This document shows, in pieces, positions 52,890 through 62,058 of a DNA stretch of 64,000 nt (the first letter of the stretch is position 1; the number at the start of each line of letters is the position of its first letter). The notes under the pieces were generated by a model that saw only the letters and a program-made list of their open reading frames with translations, was not told where the DNA came from and ran no database searches. Position numbers and translations under genes: made by a program. The DNA lies in assembly GCA_025462725.1 (NCBI GenBank), contig JAOAPE010000014.1, positions 1-64,000 of the forward strand. The letters run 5' to 3'. Source of the DNA: Terriglobales bacterium. Its GTDB lineage: Bacteria; Acidobacteriota; Terriglobia; Terriglobales; Acidobacteriaceae.

Positions 52890-53180
52890 ATGGAAGAGAG
52901 AAGAAAGCACCGGCGCGAGATTCGCATTCCTATTCCCGGCACACCAGCGGTGCTCATCGAATACTCTGACCACCCTGACACTGCCGTCCAGCCAGAGGAA
53001 CTGGAGCACAAATGGCAGAATCAATTGGACGTCGATCTAGCCGACACTTTTCCGGCCAGCGATCCACCTTCTAGCGTACAGCCAGATCCCACGCGCTGTG
53101 AAAGCGATCCAAATTGTCACGCTCACATGAGTGACCCCGACAACAAGTCAGCCGAAGACGACACATCACAAGCCGCCTGA
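52890..53180 (+). CDS. Small acidic protein of unknown function
   Basis: A 96-residue hydrophilic protein. A basic N-terminal third (MEERRKHRREIRIP) is followed by an acidic part containing DVDLADTFPASDPPSS, a short motif that occurs in small proteins of unknown role across proteobacteria and acidobacteria. No membrane segment or enzyme motif is visible. It is convergent with the YihY-like gene. The motif supports a real gene. Confidence 0.6.
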   Translation: MEERRKHRREIRIPIPGTPAVLIEYSDHPDTAVQPEELEHKWQNQLDVDLADTFPASDPPSSVQPDPTRCESDPNCHAHMSDPDNKSAEDDTSQAA

Positions 53181-53184
53181 CTAA

Positions 53185-54123
53185 TCAGGCAGCTTCCGCG
53201 GGCGGCTCGAATTTCTGCTCTATCTCGGCTACCGCCTTTGCCTTCTGTTCGGCTTTAGCTTCCGCAATCGGATCAGGCTTCTTCACCGGAAGTTTTTTCC
53301 CCGCAGCTTTGAGCAATTCAGAATTGATCTCTCCGCCGATCAAGATCGCAACAGCGGAGGTATAGAACCAAAGCATCAATCCGATGACGCCGCCCAGAGT
53401 TCCGTAAGTCGCGTTGTAATTTGCGAAGTCGCGCAAGTAAATTCCCAATCCCAGTGACGCTGCCACCCACACTGTCACTCCCAACACCGCGCCCGGAAGC
53501 GTACAGATGAATCCCTGCTTCACGTTCGGAGCGAGAAAATACAGCAACTCCACGGCGAGCACGATCGAGACGATCACAACTCCCCAACGCATGATCGGCC
53601 ACAGCGTAACGAACAACGGTCCCACACTTCCGTGTCGCGCCAACCAGTCACCGAACCTCGGTCCCAACAGCGTAGTTGCCAGCCCAATCACAACCAGTCC
53701 ACCCACTAAGAATGTCAGCCCAACCGCCAGGGGACGCGTCCTCCAGTAGGGTCGAGTCTCCGGAACGTCATAGGCCATATTCAATGCGTCTATCATCGCG
53801 GCAAATCCCCCAGAAGCTGCCCAAATGGTCGCTATGATTCCAAACGAGAGCAGCCCGCTTCTCGGCGGATGCAATACACCGTCAACGATTCTCCTGACCA
53901 CTCCCATCGCATCCAGGGGAACTACTCTGGCCATGAGGTTTAGGATCTCATTGAACAGATTCGGGATTGGGACATAAGAAAGCGCTGCTGCCATGAAGAT
54001 CAACAACGGAAACAGGGATAGCAAGAAGTAGTACGCCAAGCCGGCGGCAATCGAGAATGTCCGATTGCAATACAAGTCTTTAACAGCGGAGACGGTCGCA
54101 TCTTTGATCGCTCTAAGGTTCAT
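53185..54123 (-). CDS. YihY/virulence factor BrkB family membrane protein
   Basis: A 312-residue inner-membrane protein with six predicted helices. YYFLLSLFPLLIFMAAAL near residues 30-48 and the FANYNATYGTLGGVIGLMLWFY motif near 230 are family hallmarks. The C-terminal tail is Lys/Ala/Glu-rich. The family was once called RNase BN, but its role is not settled; transport or envelope functions are likely. ATG 54123 is chosen over the upstream GTG, whose extra 42 residues are Cys/Arg-rich and unlike the family. Confidence 0.85.
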   Translation of the reverse strand: MNLRAIKDATVSAVKDLYCNRTFSIAAGLAYYFLLSLFPLLIFMAAALSYVPIPNLFNEILNLMARVVPLDAMGVVRRIVDGVLHPPRSGLLSFGIIATIWAASGGFAAMIDALNMAYDVPETRPYWRTRPLAVGLTFLVGGLVVIGLATTLLGPRFGDWLARHGSVGPLFVTLWPIMRWGVVIVSIVLAVELLYFLAPNVKQGFICTLPGAVLGVTVWVAASLGLGIYLRDFANYNATYGTLGGVIGLMLWFYTSAVAILIGGEINSELLKAAGKKLPVKKPDPIAEAKAEQKAKAVAEIEQKFEPPAEAA

Positions 54124-54327
54124 ATATTGGTCGAAGCAACTCGGATACCTCTGTTGGATGAGAAGAATGCGTAAGAGGGTAGCGCGACAGCATCTTTGTT
54201 CAGCATCGAACCAGCGACACCGGCATCTAAAAAGGCAAATACACGACACAGTAAATTTAGGTGGGATTCGACCGGAGTCATATATACTTAATTCCTTCCC
54301 CCTAGAACCCCTTTAAGAATCAAGGAT

Positions 54328-55557
54328 ATGAGCTGGTTTCAGAAAAATCGCGTTTTAGTCATTTTGGTGCTTGTGGCCGCAGTTATCTCAGTCGCTGCCT
54401 CCTTCTCCACTAAGGCGGAGATTCCTGTGCGCGCGGGCAAAGTCGAACGCGAAACCATCGTCAACACCATTTCTACGAATGGCAAGATTGAGCCAGCGGT
54501 TAACTTCCAAGCTCGCGCCGCTGGACCGAGCCTCGTCCGCAAAGTTCTCGTAAAAGAAGGCGACAACGTCGCCGCCGGACAGCTCCTCGTTCAACTCGAC
54601 GAATCTGAAGCTCGCGCCCAAGCTGCTCGCGCCAAGGCCCAGCTTCGGGCCGCTGAAGCCGATCTTGCGTCCATGCACAAGGGCGGAAGCCAGGACGAGG
54701 TCATCACTGCACAGTCGAATCTCGCAAAAGCGCGCACCGAAGTTGACGCCGCTCAGCGCAATCTTTCAGCATTCAAGAGACTCAAAGAAACCGGAGCAGC
54801 ATCTGCTGGAGAAGTCGACGAAGCTCAAAACCGGCTTACCCGCGCACAGGCTGAGGTATCTCTGCTGCAACAGAAACTCACAGGACGATTCTCCAGCCCC
54901 GAGATCGCCAAGGTTCAGGCCCAAGTCACTGAAGCTCGCGCCGCAAATGATGCAGCGGAAGAGATGTTGAAGAACGCCAACATAACCGCGCCGCGAGCTG
55001 GAACTGTTTACTCTGTCCCTGTTCGCACCGGCACATTCGTCAACGCTGGTGACTTGCTCGTCCAAGTGGCTGACCTAAGCAAGATGCAGGTTCATGCATT
55101 CGTTGATGAGCCAGAGATTGGCAAGCTCCAAACTGGACAAAAAGTCACGCTTACTTGGGACGCCATCCCGGGCAGAACCTGGGTCGGAGTCGTCGCCCAT
55201 GTTCCCACAACAGTGATCACGCGTGGCACGCGGAGCGTCGGAGAAGTCGTCCTAAACGTCGACAATGCCGATCTAAAACTCCTTCCCAACGTAAACGTGA
55301 ACGTTGCTATCACCACTGCGGCCCAGGAATCCGCTGTTACTGTCTCTCGCGAAGCTGTCGTCCAGGAATCTGGAAAGCATTTCGTTTATGTCATTCAGAA
55401 TGGGCATCTAAAGAGGACAGAGATCCAGACGGGCATTGCGAGCCTTACCCGGATCCAGATAGTGAAAGGACTGCAGGACAATCAGGAAGTCGCCTTGGGT
55501 TCAGTGAATTCCCAACCATTGGTTGATGGCGCTCCTGTGAAGATTGTCCAGCAATAA
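54328..55557 (+). CDS. Periplasmic adaptor of an efflux system (HlyD/MacA-like)
   Basis: A 409-residue membrane fusion protein. An N-terminal membrane anchor (about 8-24) is followed by the lipoyl half-motifs VRKVLVKEGDNVAAG and ITAPRAGTVYSVPVRTG. Between them lies a helical hairpin rich in Ala, Lys and Glu (about 90-200). A beta-barrel domain (VTLTWDAIPGRTW) and a membrane-proximal domain follow. It should join an inner-membrane pump to an outer-membrane TolC-like channel. The last gene of the set encodes such a channel, but no pump gene is present. Confidence 0.88.
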   Translation: MSWFQKNRVLVILVLVAAVISVAASFSTKAEIPVRAGKVERETIVNTISTNGKIEPAVNFQARAAGPSLVRKVLVKEGDNVAAGQLLVQLDESEARAQAARAKAQLRAAEADLASMHKGGSQDEVITAQSNLAKARTEVDAAQRNLSAFKRLKETGAASAGEVDEAQNRLTRAQAEVSLLQQKLTGRFSSPEIAKVQAQVTEARAANDAAEEMLKNANITAPRAGTVYSVPVRTGTFVNAGDLLVQVADLSKMQVHAFVDEPEIGKLQTGQKVTLTWDAIPGRTWVGVVAHVPTTVITRGTRSVGEVVLNVDNADLKLLPNVNVNVAITTAAQESAVTVSREAVVQESGKHFVYVIQNGHLKRTEIQTGIASLTRIQIVKGLQDNQEVALGSVNSQPLVDGAPVKIVQQ

Positions 55558-56587
55558 CGTGCTTACGATTCGATCGTTGACCCTTAGGACGCTCACGCTA
55601 ACCTGCTTCCTGTGCTGCGCGACATCTTCGTTACCCGCACAAACTAAATCCAAGCCTAGTAAAATTGAGCCCGAAGCCCGTTCTAATCCCGCACAAGCTC
55701 TGCTTGCTTCGGGACATCTCGACGAAGCTTTCACGCTCCTTCAGAAACAGATCGCTGCTAGTCCCAACGATGCAGCCGCCTTCAACTATCTCGCTCGCGC
55801 TCACTACGCCGAAGACAACACTGATCCTGCTATCAAAGCCGGGGAACACTCAGTAGAACTGGCGCCCAACAATAGTCTGTTCCATCTCTGGCTAGGACGC
55901 ATTTACGGCCAAAAAGCTGAAAAGGTAAACGCTTTCCGGGCAGCCGGATTCGCCGGCAAGTGTCGCGATCAATTCGAGCGCGCAGTACAACTAGATCCTA
56001 ATAACTTGGACGCGCGTGCTGATCTGGCTGAGTTCTATACAGAAGCGCCTGGCATCATGGGCGGCGGAAAAGACAAAGCCCGCGCTCAAGCGGAAGCTGT
56101 TGCTTCAACCGCTCCTGCTGTCGCACATTTGATCCGCGCCAAGATCGCGGAGAAAGATAAAGACTTCGCTCAAGCAGAGAAAGAGTACAAAGCTGCCATT
56201 GACGCAAGCGGCGGAAAAGCCGAACAGTGGCTGAGTCTCGCCAATTTCTATCAGGGGCAACATCGCAAGGAGGACATGCTGTCCGCCGTGAACAAGGCTG
56301 CAATTGCGCCGCAGCCTAAATCCGCTGCCGTCTTGTTTGACGCAGCCAGCCTGCTCTTCCAAGCCAATCAGAACATTGCTCTCGCAGCCAAGCTCGACAA
56401 CGAATATCTCACCGCGAAGGATAAATCTGAAGAAGCTCCTGCATTCAAAGCGCATTTCCTGATGGGACAGATCCTGCAACGCCAAGGCGATTCATCAGGC
56501 GCAGTGAAACAGTACGAAGCTGCGCTCGCCCTCGCCCGTGACTTTGCTCCCGCCCGCGATGCGCTCAGCAGCAAGCTGCAGAAATAA
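55544..56587 (+). CDS. Secreted tetratricopeptide-repeat protein
   Basis: A 347-residue protein with a signal peptide-like N-terminus (LTLTCFLCCATSSLPAQ) and several TPR motifs, seen as repeated ALLASGHLDEAFTLLQKQI- and FNYLARAHYAEDN-like helix pairs. It overlaps the adaptor gene, with a possible GTG start at 55559 just past that gene's stop; TTG 55544 is the first candidate. TPR proteins mediate protein contacts, so it may help assemble the efflux complex with the adjacent adaptor and TolC-like channel. No ligand is known. Confidence 0.75.
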   Translation: MSSNNVLTIRSLTLRTLTLTCFLCCATSSLPAQTKSKPSKIEPEARSNPAQALLASGHLDEAFTLLQKQIAASPNDAAAFNYLARAHYAEDNTDPAIKAGEHSVELAPNNSLFHLWLGRIYGQKAEKVNAFRAAGFAGKCRDQFERAVQLDPNNLDARADLAEFYTEAPGIMGGGKDKARAQAEAVASTAPAVAHLIRAKIAEKDKDFAQAEKEYKAAIDASGGKAEQWLSLANFYQGQHRKEDMLSAVNKAAIAPQPKSAAVLFDAASLLFQANQNIALAAKLDNEYLTAKDKSEEAPAFKAHFLMGQILQRQGDSSGAVKQYEAALALARDFAPARDALSSKLQK

Positions 56588-56650
56588 ACTTACCGATACT
56601 TAATTTCCCTCCGGCAGTTTACAATTTTTCCAAATCCAAATAGGTGACAA

Positions 56651-57967
56651 ATGTTGATGAACCGTCTCCGCACTGCGCTCTGTGCTGTGGCAACAATTCT
56701 TGCAATCACAAGCTTGTCGAACAAAGCTTCTGCCGAGCCGCTCACCTTGAAACGCGCCGTAGATCTGGCCGTTCAGCACAGTACCGGAGTCGCCATTGCT
56801 GACGCTGACGCCAAGCGCTCCGAACAGAATCGGCTTGAGATTCGCAATACCTTTATTCCCCAAGTCACGGTTGGCGCAGGTCTCGGGTACAACAACGGAT
56901 TCCCGCTCAGCCTTGAAAACCTTGCGCCTTCGCTGCTCAACGTGACCACACAGGCCTATGTCTTCAACATGGCGCAGCGGGAATTCCTTAAGGCCGCCCG
57001 CCGAGACACTTCAATGTTCGCCAAACTCGCGGAAGACCGCCGCGCGCAAGTCGTCTTCGACACCGCTCTCGTTTACGCCGAGCTGAACAAACTCGAAGCT
57101 TCCCTCACGATCCTGGAAAAGCAACAATCTGCCGCTGCCCGCGTTCAAACCGTCTCGCAAGAGCGCTTGCAGGCCGGAGTCGATAGCCAAGTGGAAGTCA
57201 CGCGCGCGCAACTCAATGCTGCTCGCGTGCGGCTCTCGATGGAACAATCCCGTGGACAGCGTGACCTGCTCCGCGCACGACTCGCGCAAATGACTGGATT
57301 GCCCGCGACATCGATTGAGACCGTTGCGGATTCCATTCCGCCTCTACCAGCGCCTATATCTGAAACCCAATTCGTCTCCAAAGCTGTTAGCGTGAATACA
57401 AACATCCAAGTAGCGAATGAGCAAGCAGTGGCAAAGGAGATACGCGCCAAGGGAGAGCACTATCAACTTCTTCCCGCAGTAGACAGTGCAATGCAATACG
57501 CCATGCTCGCGCACTATAACAACTACGACGTGTTCTTCCGTCGTGACACCTTTCAGCGCCACAACCTAACCGTCGGCGTGGTCATTCGCTTCCCTGTTTT
57601 CAACGCCTCCCAGAAAGCTCACGCGCAAGCTGCCGATTACGAAGCCTTAAAAGCCAAAAAGGAAGCCGAAGAGGTTAAGAACCAGGTCGAGACCGAAGCC
57701 ATGAAGTTGCAGCAAGCTGTCCGTCAACTTGCAGCCGCCCGCGATGTTGCGCAACTGGAATATCAACTTGCCGGCAGCGACGTCAAGACCGTGCAGGTGC
57801 GTATGGAATCGGGCGGAGCAACCGTGCGTGACCAGGAAAATGCGCGCCTCGCCGAAGATCAGAAATATGGTGCCTATCTCGACACTACTTTCGAACTCGA
57901 CAAGGCGCTGATGCAGTTACTTCGCGCAACCGGCGAGATCGAAGCTTGGGCAAGCAGCGGTAAGTAA
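56651..57967 (+). CDS. TolC-family outer-membrane efflux protein
   Basis: A 438-residue outer-membrane channel protein with a signal peptide (about 1-28, ending SNKASA). The two-fold repeated helical layout is visible: long Ala/Gln/Glu-rich coiled helices in each half, as in LKRAVDLAVQHSTGVAIADADAKRSEQ and QVETEAMKLQQAVRQLAAARD. It is the outer-membrane exit for type I or tripartite efflux. Together with the adaptor and TPR genes it forms an efflux-like operon. Confidence 0.9.
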   Translation: MLMNRLRTALCAVATILAITSLSNKASAEPLTLKRAVDLAVQHSTGVAIADADAKRSEQNRLEIRNTFIPQVTVGAGLGYNNGFPLSLENLAPSLLNVTTQAYVFNMAQREFLKAARRDTSMFAKLAEDRRAQVVFDTALVYAELNKLEASLTILEKQQSAAARVQTVSQERLQAGVDSQVEVTRAQLNAARVRLSMEQSRGQRDLLRARLAQMTGLPATSIETVADSIPPLPAPISETQFVSKAVSVNTNIQVANEQAVAKEIRAKGEHYQLLPAVDSAMQYAMLAHYNNYDVFFRRDTFQRHNLTVGVVIRFPVFNASQKAHAQAADYEALKAKKEAEEVKNQVETEAMKLQQAVRQLAAARDVAQLEYQLAGSDVKTVQVRMESGGATVRDQENARLAEDQKYGAYLDTTFELDKALMQLLRATGEIEAWASSGK

Positions 57968-58098
57968 CTCACGTTGTCTGATCCTCTCTACGAATACCTG
58001 CGCTGTCTTCAAAGAGCGGTTACAACGGAGGACAGTCACAACCGCTCTGCTCTCCGTACTAATCTGGTTTTCTTTTAGCTAATTAACACTTTTTGTCA

Positions 58099-58127
58099 TT
58101 GACAATCCGACAACACTGAATTAGATT
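58099..58127 (+). promoter_or_regulatory. Candidate sigma-70 promoter of hpnJ
   Basis: TTGACA (58099-58104), 17 bases and TAGATT (58122-58127) match the consensus. The leader to hpnJ would be about 113 bases and include the G-rich tract. Upstream of it, 57968-58098 holds only an imperfect hairpin near 58013-58048. Confidence 0.5.
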
Positions 58128-58175
58128 CATTCCTGCCTTCGGACTCCCCGCAAGTTCGTCATTCTGGCTATCTTA

Positions 58176-58193
58176 GGGGAGGGGGGAGGGGGG
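58176..58193 (+). promoter_or_regulatory. G-rich tract, possible G-quadruplex in the hpnJ leader
   Basis: Runs of four, six and six G separated by single A lie on the coding strand about 55 bases before the hpnJ ATG. The runs can supply four G-triplets with very short loops. A regulatory role is inference only. Confidence 0.45.
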
Positions 58194-58246
58194 TATGGAT
58201 AGAGTCCAAAGGAACCAGCAATCCTCTGCTAAAATAGCTACATACC

Positions 58247-59743
58247 ATGCCATTAAAAACACTGTTCCTTCAGCCGCCTTCGTTCGACAAATTCGATGGC
58301 GGAGCCAGTTCTCGCTGGCCGGCTACACGCGAGATCGAGTCCTATTGGTACCCCGTTTGGCTTGCGTATCCCGCGGGCATGCTGGAAGGCTCGCGCCTGT
58401 TGGACGCGCCTCCGCACCACATCAGCTTTGAAGAAACAGTTGAGATCGGCAAAGGTTACGAATTCCTTGTGTTGGCCACCAGCACCGTCGGCTTTGAAGT
58501 AGACAAGAAGCTCGCTGTAGCAATGAAGGCCGCGAATCCGAAGATGAAGATTTGCTTCGTCGGGCCGCCGGTCACTATCCATCCTGAGCGCGCTCTGAAC
58601 GAATGTGAAGTGATCGACTTCACAGTGCGCCGTGAGTTCGACTACGCGACCGTTGAATTCGCCAATGGCAAGCCGCTGGATGAGATCCTTGGCATTTCCT
58701 ATCGCAAAGATGGAAAGATCGTGCACACTCCCGATCGCCCGCAAGTGCAGGACCTCGATGCCCTTCCTGACGTCACTGCCGTTTACAAGCACGACTTGGA
58801 CGTCACTAAATACAATGTGCCCTTTTTGCTGCATCCTTATGTCGCTCTATACACAACGCGTGGGTGTCCGGCGCTTTGCACATTCTGCTTGTGGCCGCAG
58901 ACGCTAAGCGGACACGCTTGGCGCAAGCGCTCTACTGACCGCGTAGCCGCCGAAATGGCCAAGGCAAAAGAGTATTGGCCGAATGTAAAAGAATTCTTTT
59001 TTGATGATGACACTTTCAACATTCAGAAAGCCCGCACCATAGAGCTTTGCGAGAAGTTGAAGCCGCTAGGCATCACTTGGTCTTGCACGTCACGCGTCAC
59101 TACCGACTATGAAACGCTCAAAGCCATGAAAGAGGCCGGATGCCGGCTCATGATCGTGGGCTTTGAATCCGGTGATCCGCAGATCCTGAAAAATATTAAG
59201 AAGGGCGCGACAGTGGAACGCGCGCGCGACTTCGCCCGCGACGCCCATAAACTTGGACTGATCATCCACGGTGACTTTATTCTCGGTCTCCCAGGCGAAA
59301 CGAAGGAGAGCATCGAGCGCACAATCCAGTTCGCGAAGGACCTCGATTGCGAAACTATCCAGGTCTCTCTGGCCCACGCGTATCCGGGAACAGAGCTTTA
59401 CGATTTCGCCAAAGCTAATGGCTACATTCTCCACGAGAAGAACATGGCCGATGATGGTGGACATCAATTGGCCATGATCGAGTATCCGAACCTGCCTCGC
59501 GATTACGCGCTGGATGCGGTGCATCGCTTCTACGATGAGTACTACTTCCGTCCCAAGGCGGTTTGGCGCATCGTGAGGAAGGCTCTGAAGGATTCAAACG
59601 ATCGGAAACGCTTGTATCGCGAGGCCAAGGAGTTCATGAGCCTGCGCTCGAAGCGCGCGAAGGTCGCGAAAGAGATCCGCGCAGAAGTGGCCGTGATGAG
59701 AGCGAAAACCAAAGCAGAAGCGGCCAGCGCCTCCGGAGATTAG
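58247..59743 (+). CDS. hpnJ: Hopanoid-associated radical SAM protein HpnJ
   Basis: A 498-residue B12-binding-domain-type radical SAM protein. The N-terminal Rossmann-like region (about 1-180) precedes the radical SAM cluster motif CPALCTFC near residues 208-215, within TTRGCPALCTFCLWPQ. The GFESGDPQILKNIKKG and HGDFILGLPGETKESIE motifs complete the barrel. HpnJ acts on bacteriohopanetetrol-type lipids in forming the cyclitol ether head group. The start ATG 58247 gives the opening PLKTLFLQPPSF typical of HpnJ. Two EamA-type transporters follow, and the squalene genes run in from the right. Confidence 0.9.
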   Translation: MPLKTLFLQPPSFDKFDGGASSRWPATREIESYWYPVWLAYPAGMLEGSRLLDAPPHHISFEETVEIGKGYEFLVLATSTVGFEVDKKLAVAMKAANPKMKICFVGPPVTIHPERALNECEVIDFTVRREFDYATVEFANGKPLDEILGISYRKDGKIVHTPDRPQVQDLDALPDVTAVYKHDLDVTKYNVPFLLHPYVALYTTRGCPALCTFCLWPQTLSGHAWRKRSTDRVAAEMAKAKEYWPNVKEFFFDDDTFNIQKARTIELCEKLKPLGITWSCTSRVTTDYETLKAMKEAGCRLMIVGFESGDPQILKNIKKGATVERARDFARDAHKLGLIIHGDFILGLPGETKESIERTIQFAKDLDCETIQVSLAHAYPGTELYDFAKANGYILHEKNMADDGGHQLAMIEYPNLPRDYALDAVHRFYDEYYFRPKAVWRIVRKALKDSNDRKRLYREAKEFMSLRSKRAKVAKEIRAEVAVMRAKTKAEAASASGD

Positions 59744-59759
59744 TTTCCGAAACAGCTTC

Positions 59760-59791
59760 AAAAGGGCGGCTTCATGTCGCCCTTTTCTTTT
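59760..59791 (+). terminator. Intrinsic terminator after hpnJ
   Basis: An AAAAGGGCG/CGCCCTTTT stem with a nine-base loop is followed by CTTTTG. It lies before the first EamA gene and rules out the upstream start of that gene. Confidence 0.8.
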
Positions 59792-59812
59792 GAGCAGTAC
59801 AATCGATTTTCT

Positions 59813-60235
59813 ATGAATCCGCGAAGATACTTGATTCTACTGGCTGTCTCCATCGGCGCCGCCATCGGCGACTTCTTTCTGAAGATGGGGATGAATCAAG
59901 CTGAGCCTATCTCAATGCAGCACCTCGATCGCGCAGTCGCCGCTGTGTTCAATCCGTCGGTTGCAATCGGGATTTTGTTCCTCATCGGATTCTTTGCCGC
60001 GTATCTCACCGCTTTGAGTTGGGCCGACCTCACCTTCGTTCTTCCCGCGACTGGAATCGGCTATGTCATCACTGCGTTAATGTCAGTCTTCTTCCTGCAC
60101 GAACATGTAAGCACCGCAAGATGGATCGGAATCCTGCTGATCACTTGCGGCGTGGGATTCGTCGCTCACGGTCCATCACGGACTGAGCGCGAGATCATTG
60201 CAGTCGAACACAAGTTGGAAGCGGCGAAGCAATGA
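59813..60235 (+). CDS. EamA/SMR-type four-helix transporter, subunit 1
   Basis: A 140-residue membrane protein with four predicted helices (about 5-23, 50-72, 78-100 and 106-126). The AYLTALSWADLTFVLPATGIGYVI motif is typical of EamA-type half-transporters. ATG 59813 is the start; the extension overlaps the hpnJ terminator. Its stop overlaps the start of the next gene in a four-base ATGA, so translation is coupled. The two proteins probably form a heterodimer, like ArnE/ArnF, which flip lipid-linked sugars. Confidence 0.8.
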   Translation: MNPRRYLILLAVSIGAAIGDFFLKMGMNQAEPISMQHLDRAVAAVFNPSVAIGILFLIGFFAAYLTALSWADLTFVLPATGIGYVITALMSVFFLHEHVSTARWIGILLITCGVGFVAHGPSRTEREIIAVEHKLEAAKQ

Positions 60236-60618
60236 CGACGCACACACTTTACTCTTGGGGATTCATTCTCGCTGTCGTCGTATTCTCTTCCGCAGGCGAC
60301 GTTCTGCTGGCAAAAGCCATGACGAGCATCGGCGATCTCGACGACATCATGGCCGAAAACGGATTCCTCGGCGCTGTAAAAGCGGTGTTAACGAGCGCGT
60401 GGTTTATCGGCGGAATTTGCGCAATGGCTTTAGCATTCTTCAGCTTGCTGACCGCGTTAAGTTGGGCAGACCTGAGTCTTGTCGCACCAGCATCGGCATC
60501 GTTGACGTTCGTTGTCAGCGCAATCGCGGCGAAGTACTTCTTGAAGGAAGCCGTAGACACGCGACGCTGGATCGCAATCGCCTTCGTCTGCGTTGGAGTT
60601 TTGCTGCTAACGCGATAG
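60232..60618 (+). CDS. EamA/SMR-type four-helix transporter, subunit 2
   Basis: A 128-residue four-helix protein (about 9-27, 54-75, 78-100 and 106-125). It shares the LLTALSWADLSLVAPASASLTFVV motif with the previous protein, showing the two are paralogues. They overlap by four bases. The paired layout resembles heterodimeric flippases of polyprenyl- or lipid-linked compounds. Placement after hpnJ suggests a hopanoid or related lipid as cargo, but this is inference. It is convergent with hpnE and ends one base before it. Confidence 0.8.
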   Translation: MTTHTLYSWGFILAVVVFSSAGDVLLAKAMTSIGDLDDIMAENGFLGAVKAVLTSAWFIGGICAMALAFFSLLTALSWADLSLVAPASASLTFVVSAIAAKYFLKEAVDTRRWIAIAFVCVGVLLLTR

Positions 60619-62058
60619 TTATTTGAACAGCCGCATGAAGCCAGAGGCGGCAAGATCGGGCACGATGAACTTGTCCGGCAACTGCAAGGATTGCGTCAGC
60701 GCTTCGGCAGCTCTGTAGCCGCTGCGAACCGCGCCTTCCATCGTCGCCGGCCATCCAGTTGCGGTCCAATCGCCCGCGAGGAAGATCCGCGGCCAGGCGG
60801 TCACAGAGTTGGGACGATATAGATCCGATTGAGGCAGCGCAGAATATGTCGCGAAGATTTCCTTGATCACTGCGGACTTCACCAGCTTCGCTTGCTTTAC
60901 TGCTGGAAAGAATTCCGCGAGTTCTTTCAGGGAAAGTTCAATAATCTCTTGACGCGGAGTATCGACCAGCGTTTTGCTGGAGCTGACAACAAGCTCAACG
61001 TAACTTCCCTGCTCCGCTTTTAGATTGTTGCCGTTTTCACGATGCTTACTGAGCAGTTTGGATTTGTGGAACATCCATTGAATAGTGCGATCGAGAAGTA
61101 CCGCATGTTCAAGTTCCGTGATCTGACGATCGAACCAAAGGTGGATTCCGGTGATCGGCGAGCTTTCAAACTTGTTTAACTGTTGCGCTAACGGCTGTGA
61201 TATTTCTCCTGCGGGCAGTATTTTCCCCAGCGTGTGATACGGAACAGCAAGCACGACGTAATCGCTGAGGAACGTTTCTGTTCCGGAAACCACCTTCACG
61301 CGGTCCGCTTGTATCTCAATGTAATCAACTGACGCGCGCAGCCGCACCGAGCCGCCACGCTCAGTGATGTATTCAGTACCAGCGCTATAGAGATCAGTGA
61401 GCGGAACTGTTGGAACTCCCATGCGTCCAGCGGCAGCAGACTTCATGAATGACTCGCGGAAGACTTGTGCCGCGTATCTCACGGATGTCCTGTCGAGTTC
61501 CTCGTTCAACGCGCTCACCAGAACGACTTTCCAGAAACGATCGATCGCCCGCTCCGTTTGTCCATGCCGCTTCAGCCATGAAAGAAAATCCTCTGTAGTG
61601 TCTTCCGGCAGTCCAGCCATCAACGCCAACATCGCGCGCGAGATAGCGAACTTATCAACAAGCTCAAGTGACGATGCGGCGAGAAACGACGGCGCAGTGT
61701 GAAACGGCGCAGGCAATCCCGAAGGGCGAATCACCGATTGTCGTCCGCCGGGTTCGACAAAGGTGAGGCTATCGAACCAGCGAATCTTGTCCGCCGCGCC
61801 AAATCTGTCATACAAGTTGAGCAGATTGGTACAGCAGCCGAGCAGCACGTGCTGACAGTTGTCGACGACTTCGCCCGTCCCAGGATGCTGATACGAAGAA
61901 GCGCGGCCGCCAATGTAAGGACGTCGCTCGAGCAGAGTGACTTCGAAACCAGCTTCCGCAAGCGCACAACCCGCGGAAAGGCCAGCCAATCCGCCACCGA
62001 CAACGGTGACTTTGTATTTTTCCCGCTCGCGGCTTGACTGCTGCTCTGGGGCGCTCAG
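60619..62058 (-). CDS. hpnE: Hydroxysqualene dehydroxylase HpnE
   Basis: A 479-residue FAD-dependent enzyme that turns hydroxysqualene into squalene. The FAD motif VTVVGGGLAGLSAGCALAE is upstream of the first canonical start codon: TTG 61989 would delete GGG from this motif. The frame is open through the overlap with hpnD, and CTG 62058 with AAGGTGA just before it, overlapping the hpnD TGA, is the best candidate start. Family motifs ERRPYIGGRASSYQHPGT and QHVLLGCCTN follow. It is last of the hpnC-hpnD-hpnE operon. Confidence 0.88.
   Translation of the reverse strand: MSAPEQQSSREREKYKVTVVGGGLAGLSAGCALAEAGFEVTLLERRPYIGGRASSYQHPGTGEVVDNCQHVLLGCCTNLLNLYDRFGAADKIRWFDSLTFVEPGGRQSVIRPSGLPAPFHTAPSFLAASSLELVDKFAISRAMLALMAGLPEDTTEDFLSWLKRHGQTERAIDRFWKVVLVSALNEELDRTSVRYAAQVFRESFMKSAAAGRMGVPTVPLTDLYSAGTEYITERGGSVRLRASVDYIEIQADRVKVVSGTETFLSDYVVLAVPYHTLGKILPAGEISQPLAQQLNKFESSPITGIHLWFDRQITELEHAVLLDRTIQWMFHKSKLLSKHRENGNNLKAEQGSYVELVVSSSKTLVDTPRQEIIELSLKELAEFFPAVKQAKLVKSAVIKEIFATYSALPQSDLYRPNSVTAWPRIFLAGDWTATGWPATMEGAVRSGYRAAEALTQSLQLPDKFIVPDLAASGFMRLFK

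Noticed and set aside
58013-58048. Hairpin AGAGCGGTT / AACCGCTCT after the TolC gene as a terminator
   Set aside because: The loop is 18 bases and there is no U-run after it, so termination is not supported.
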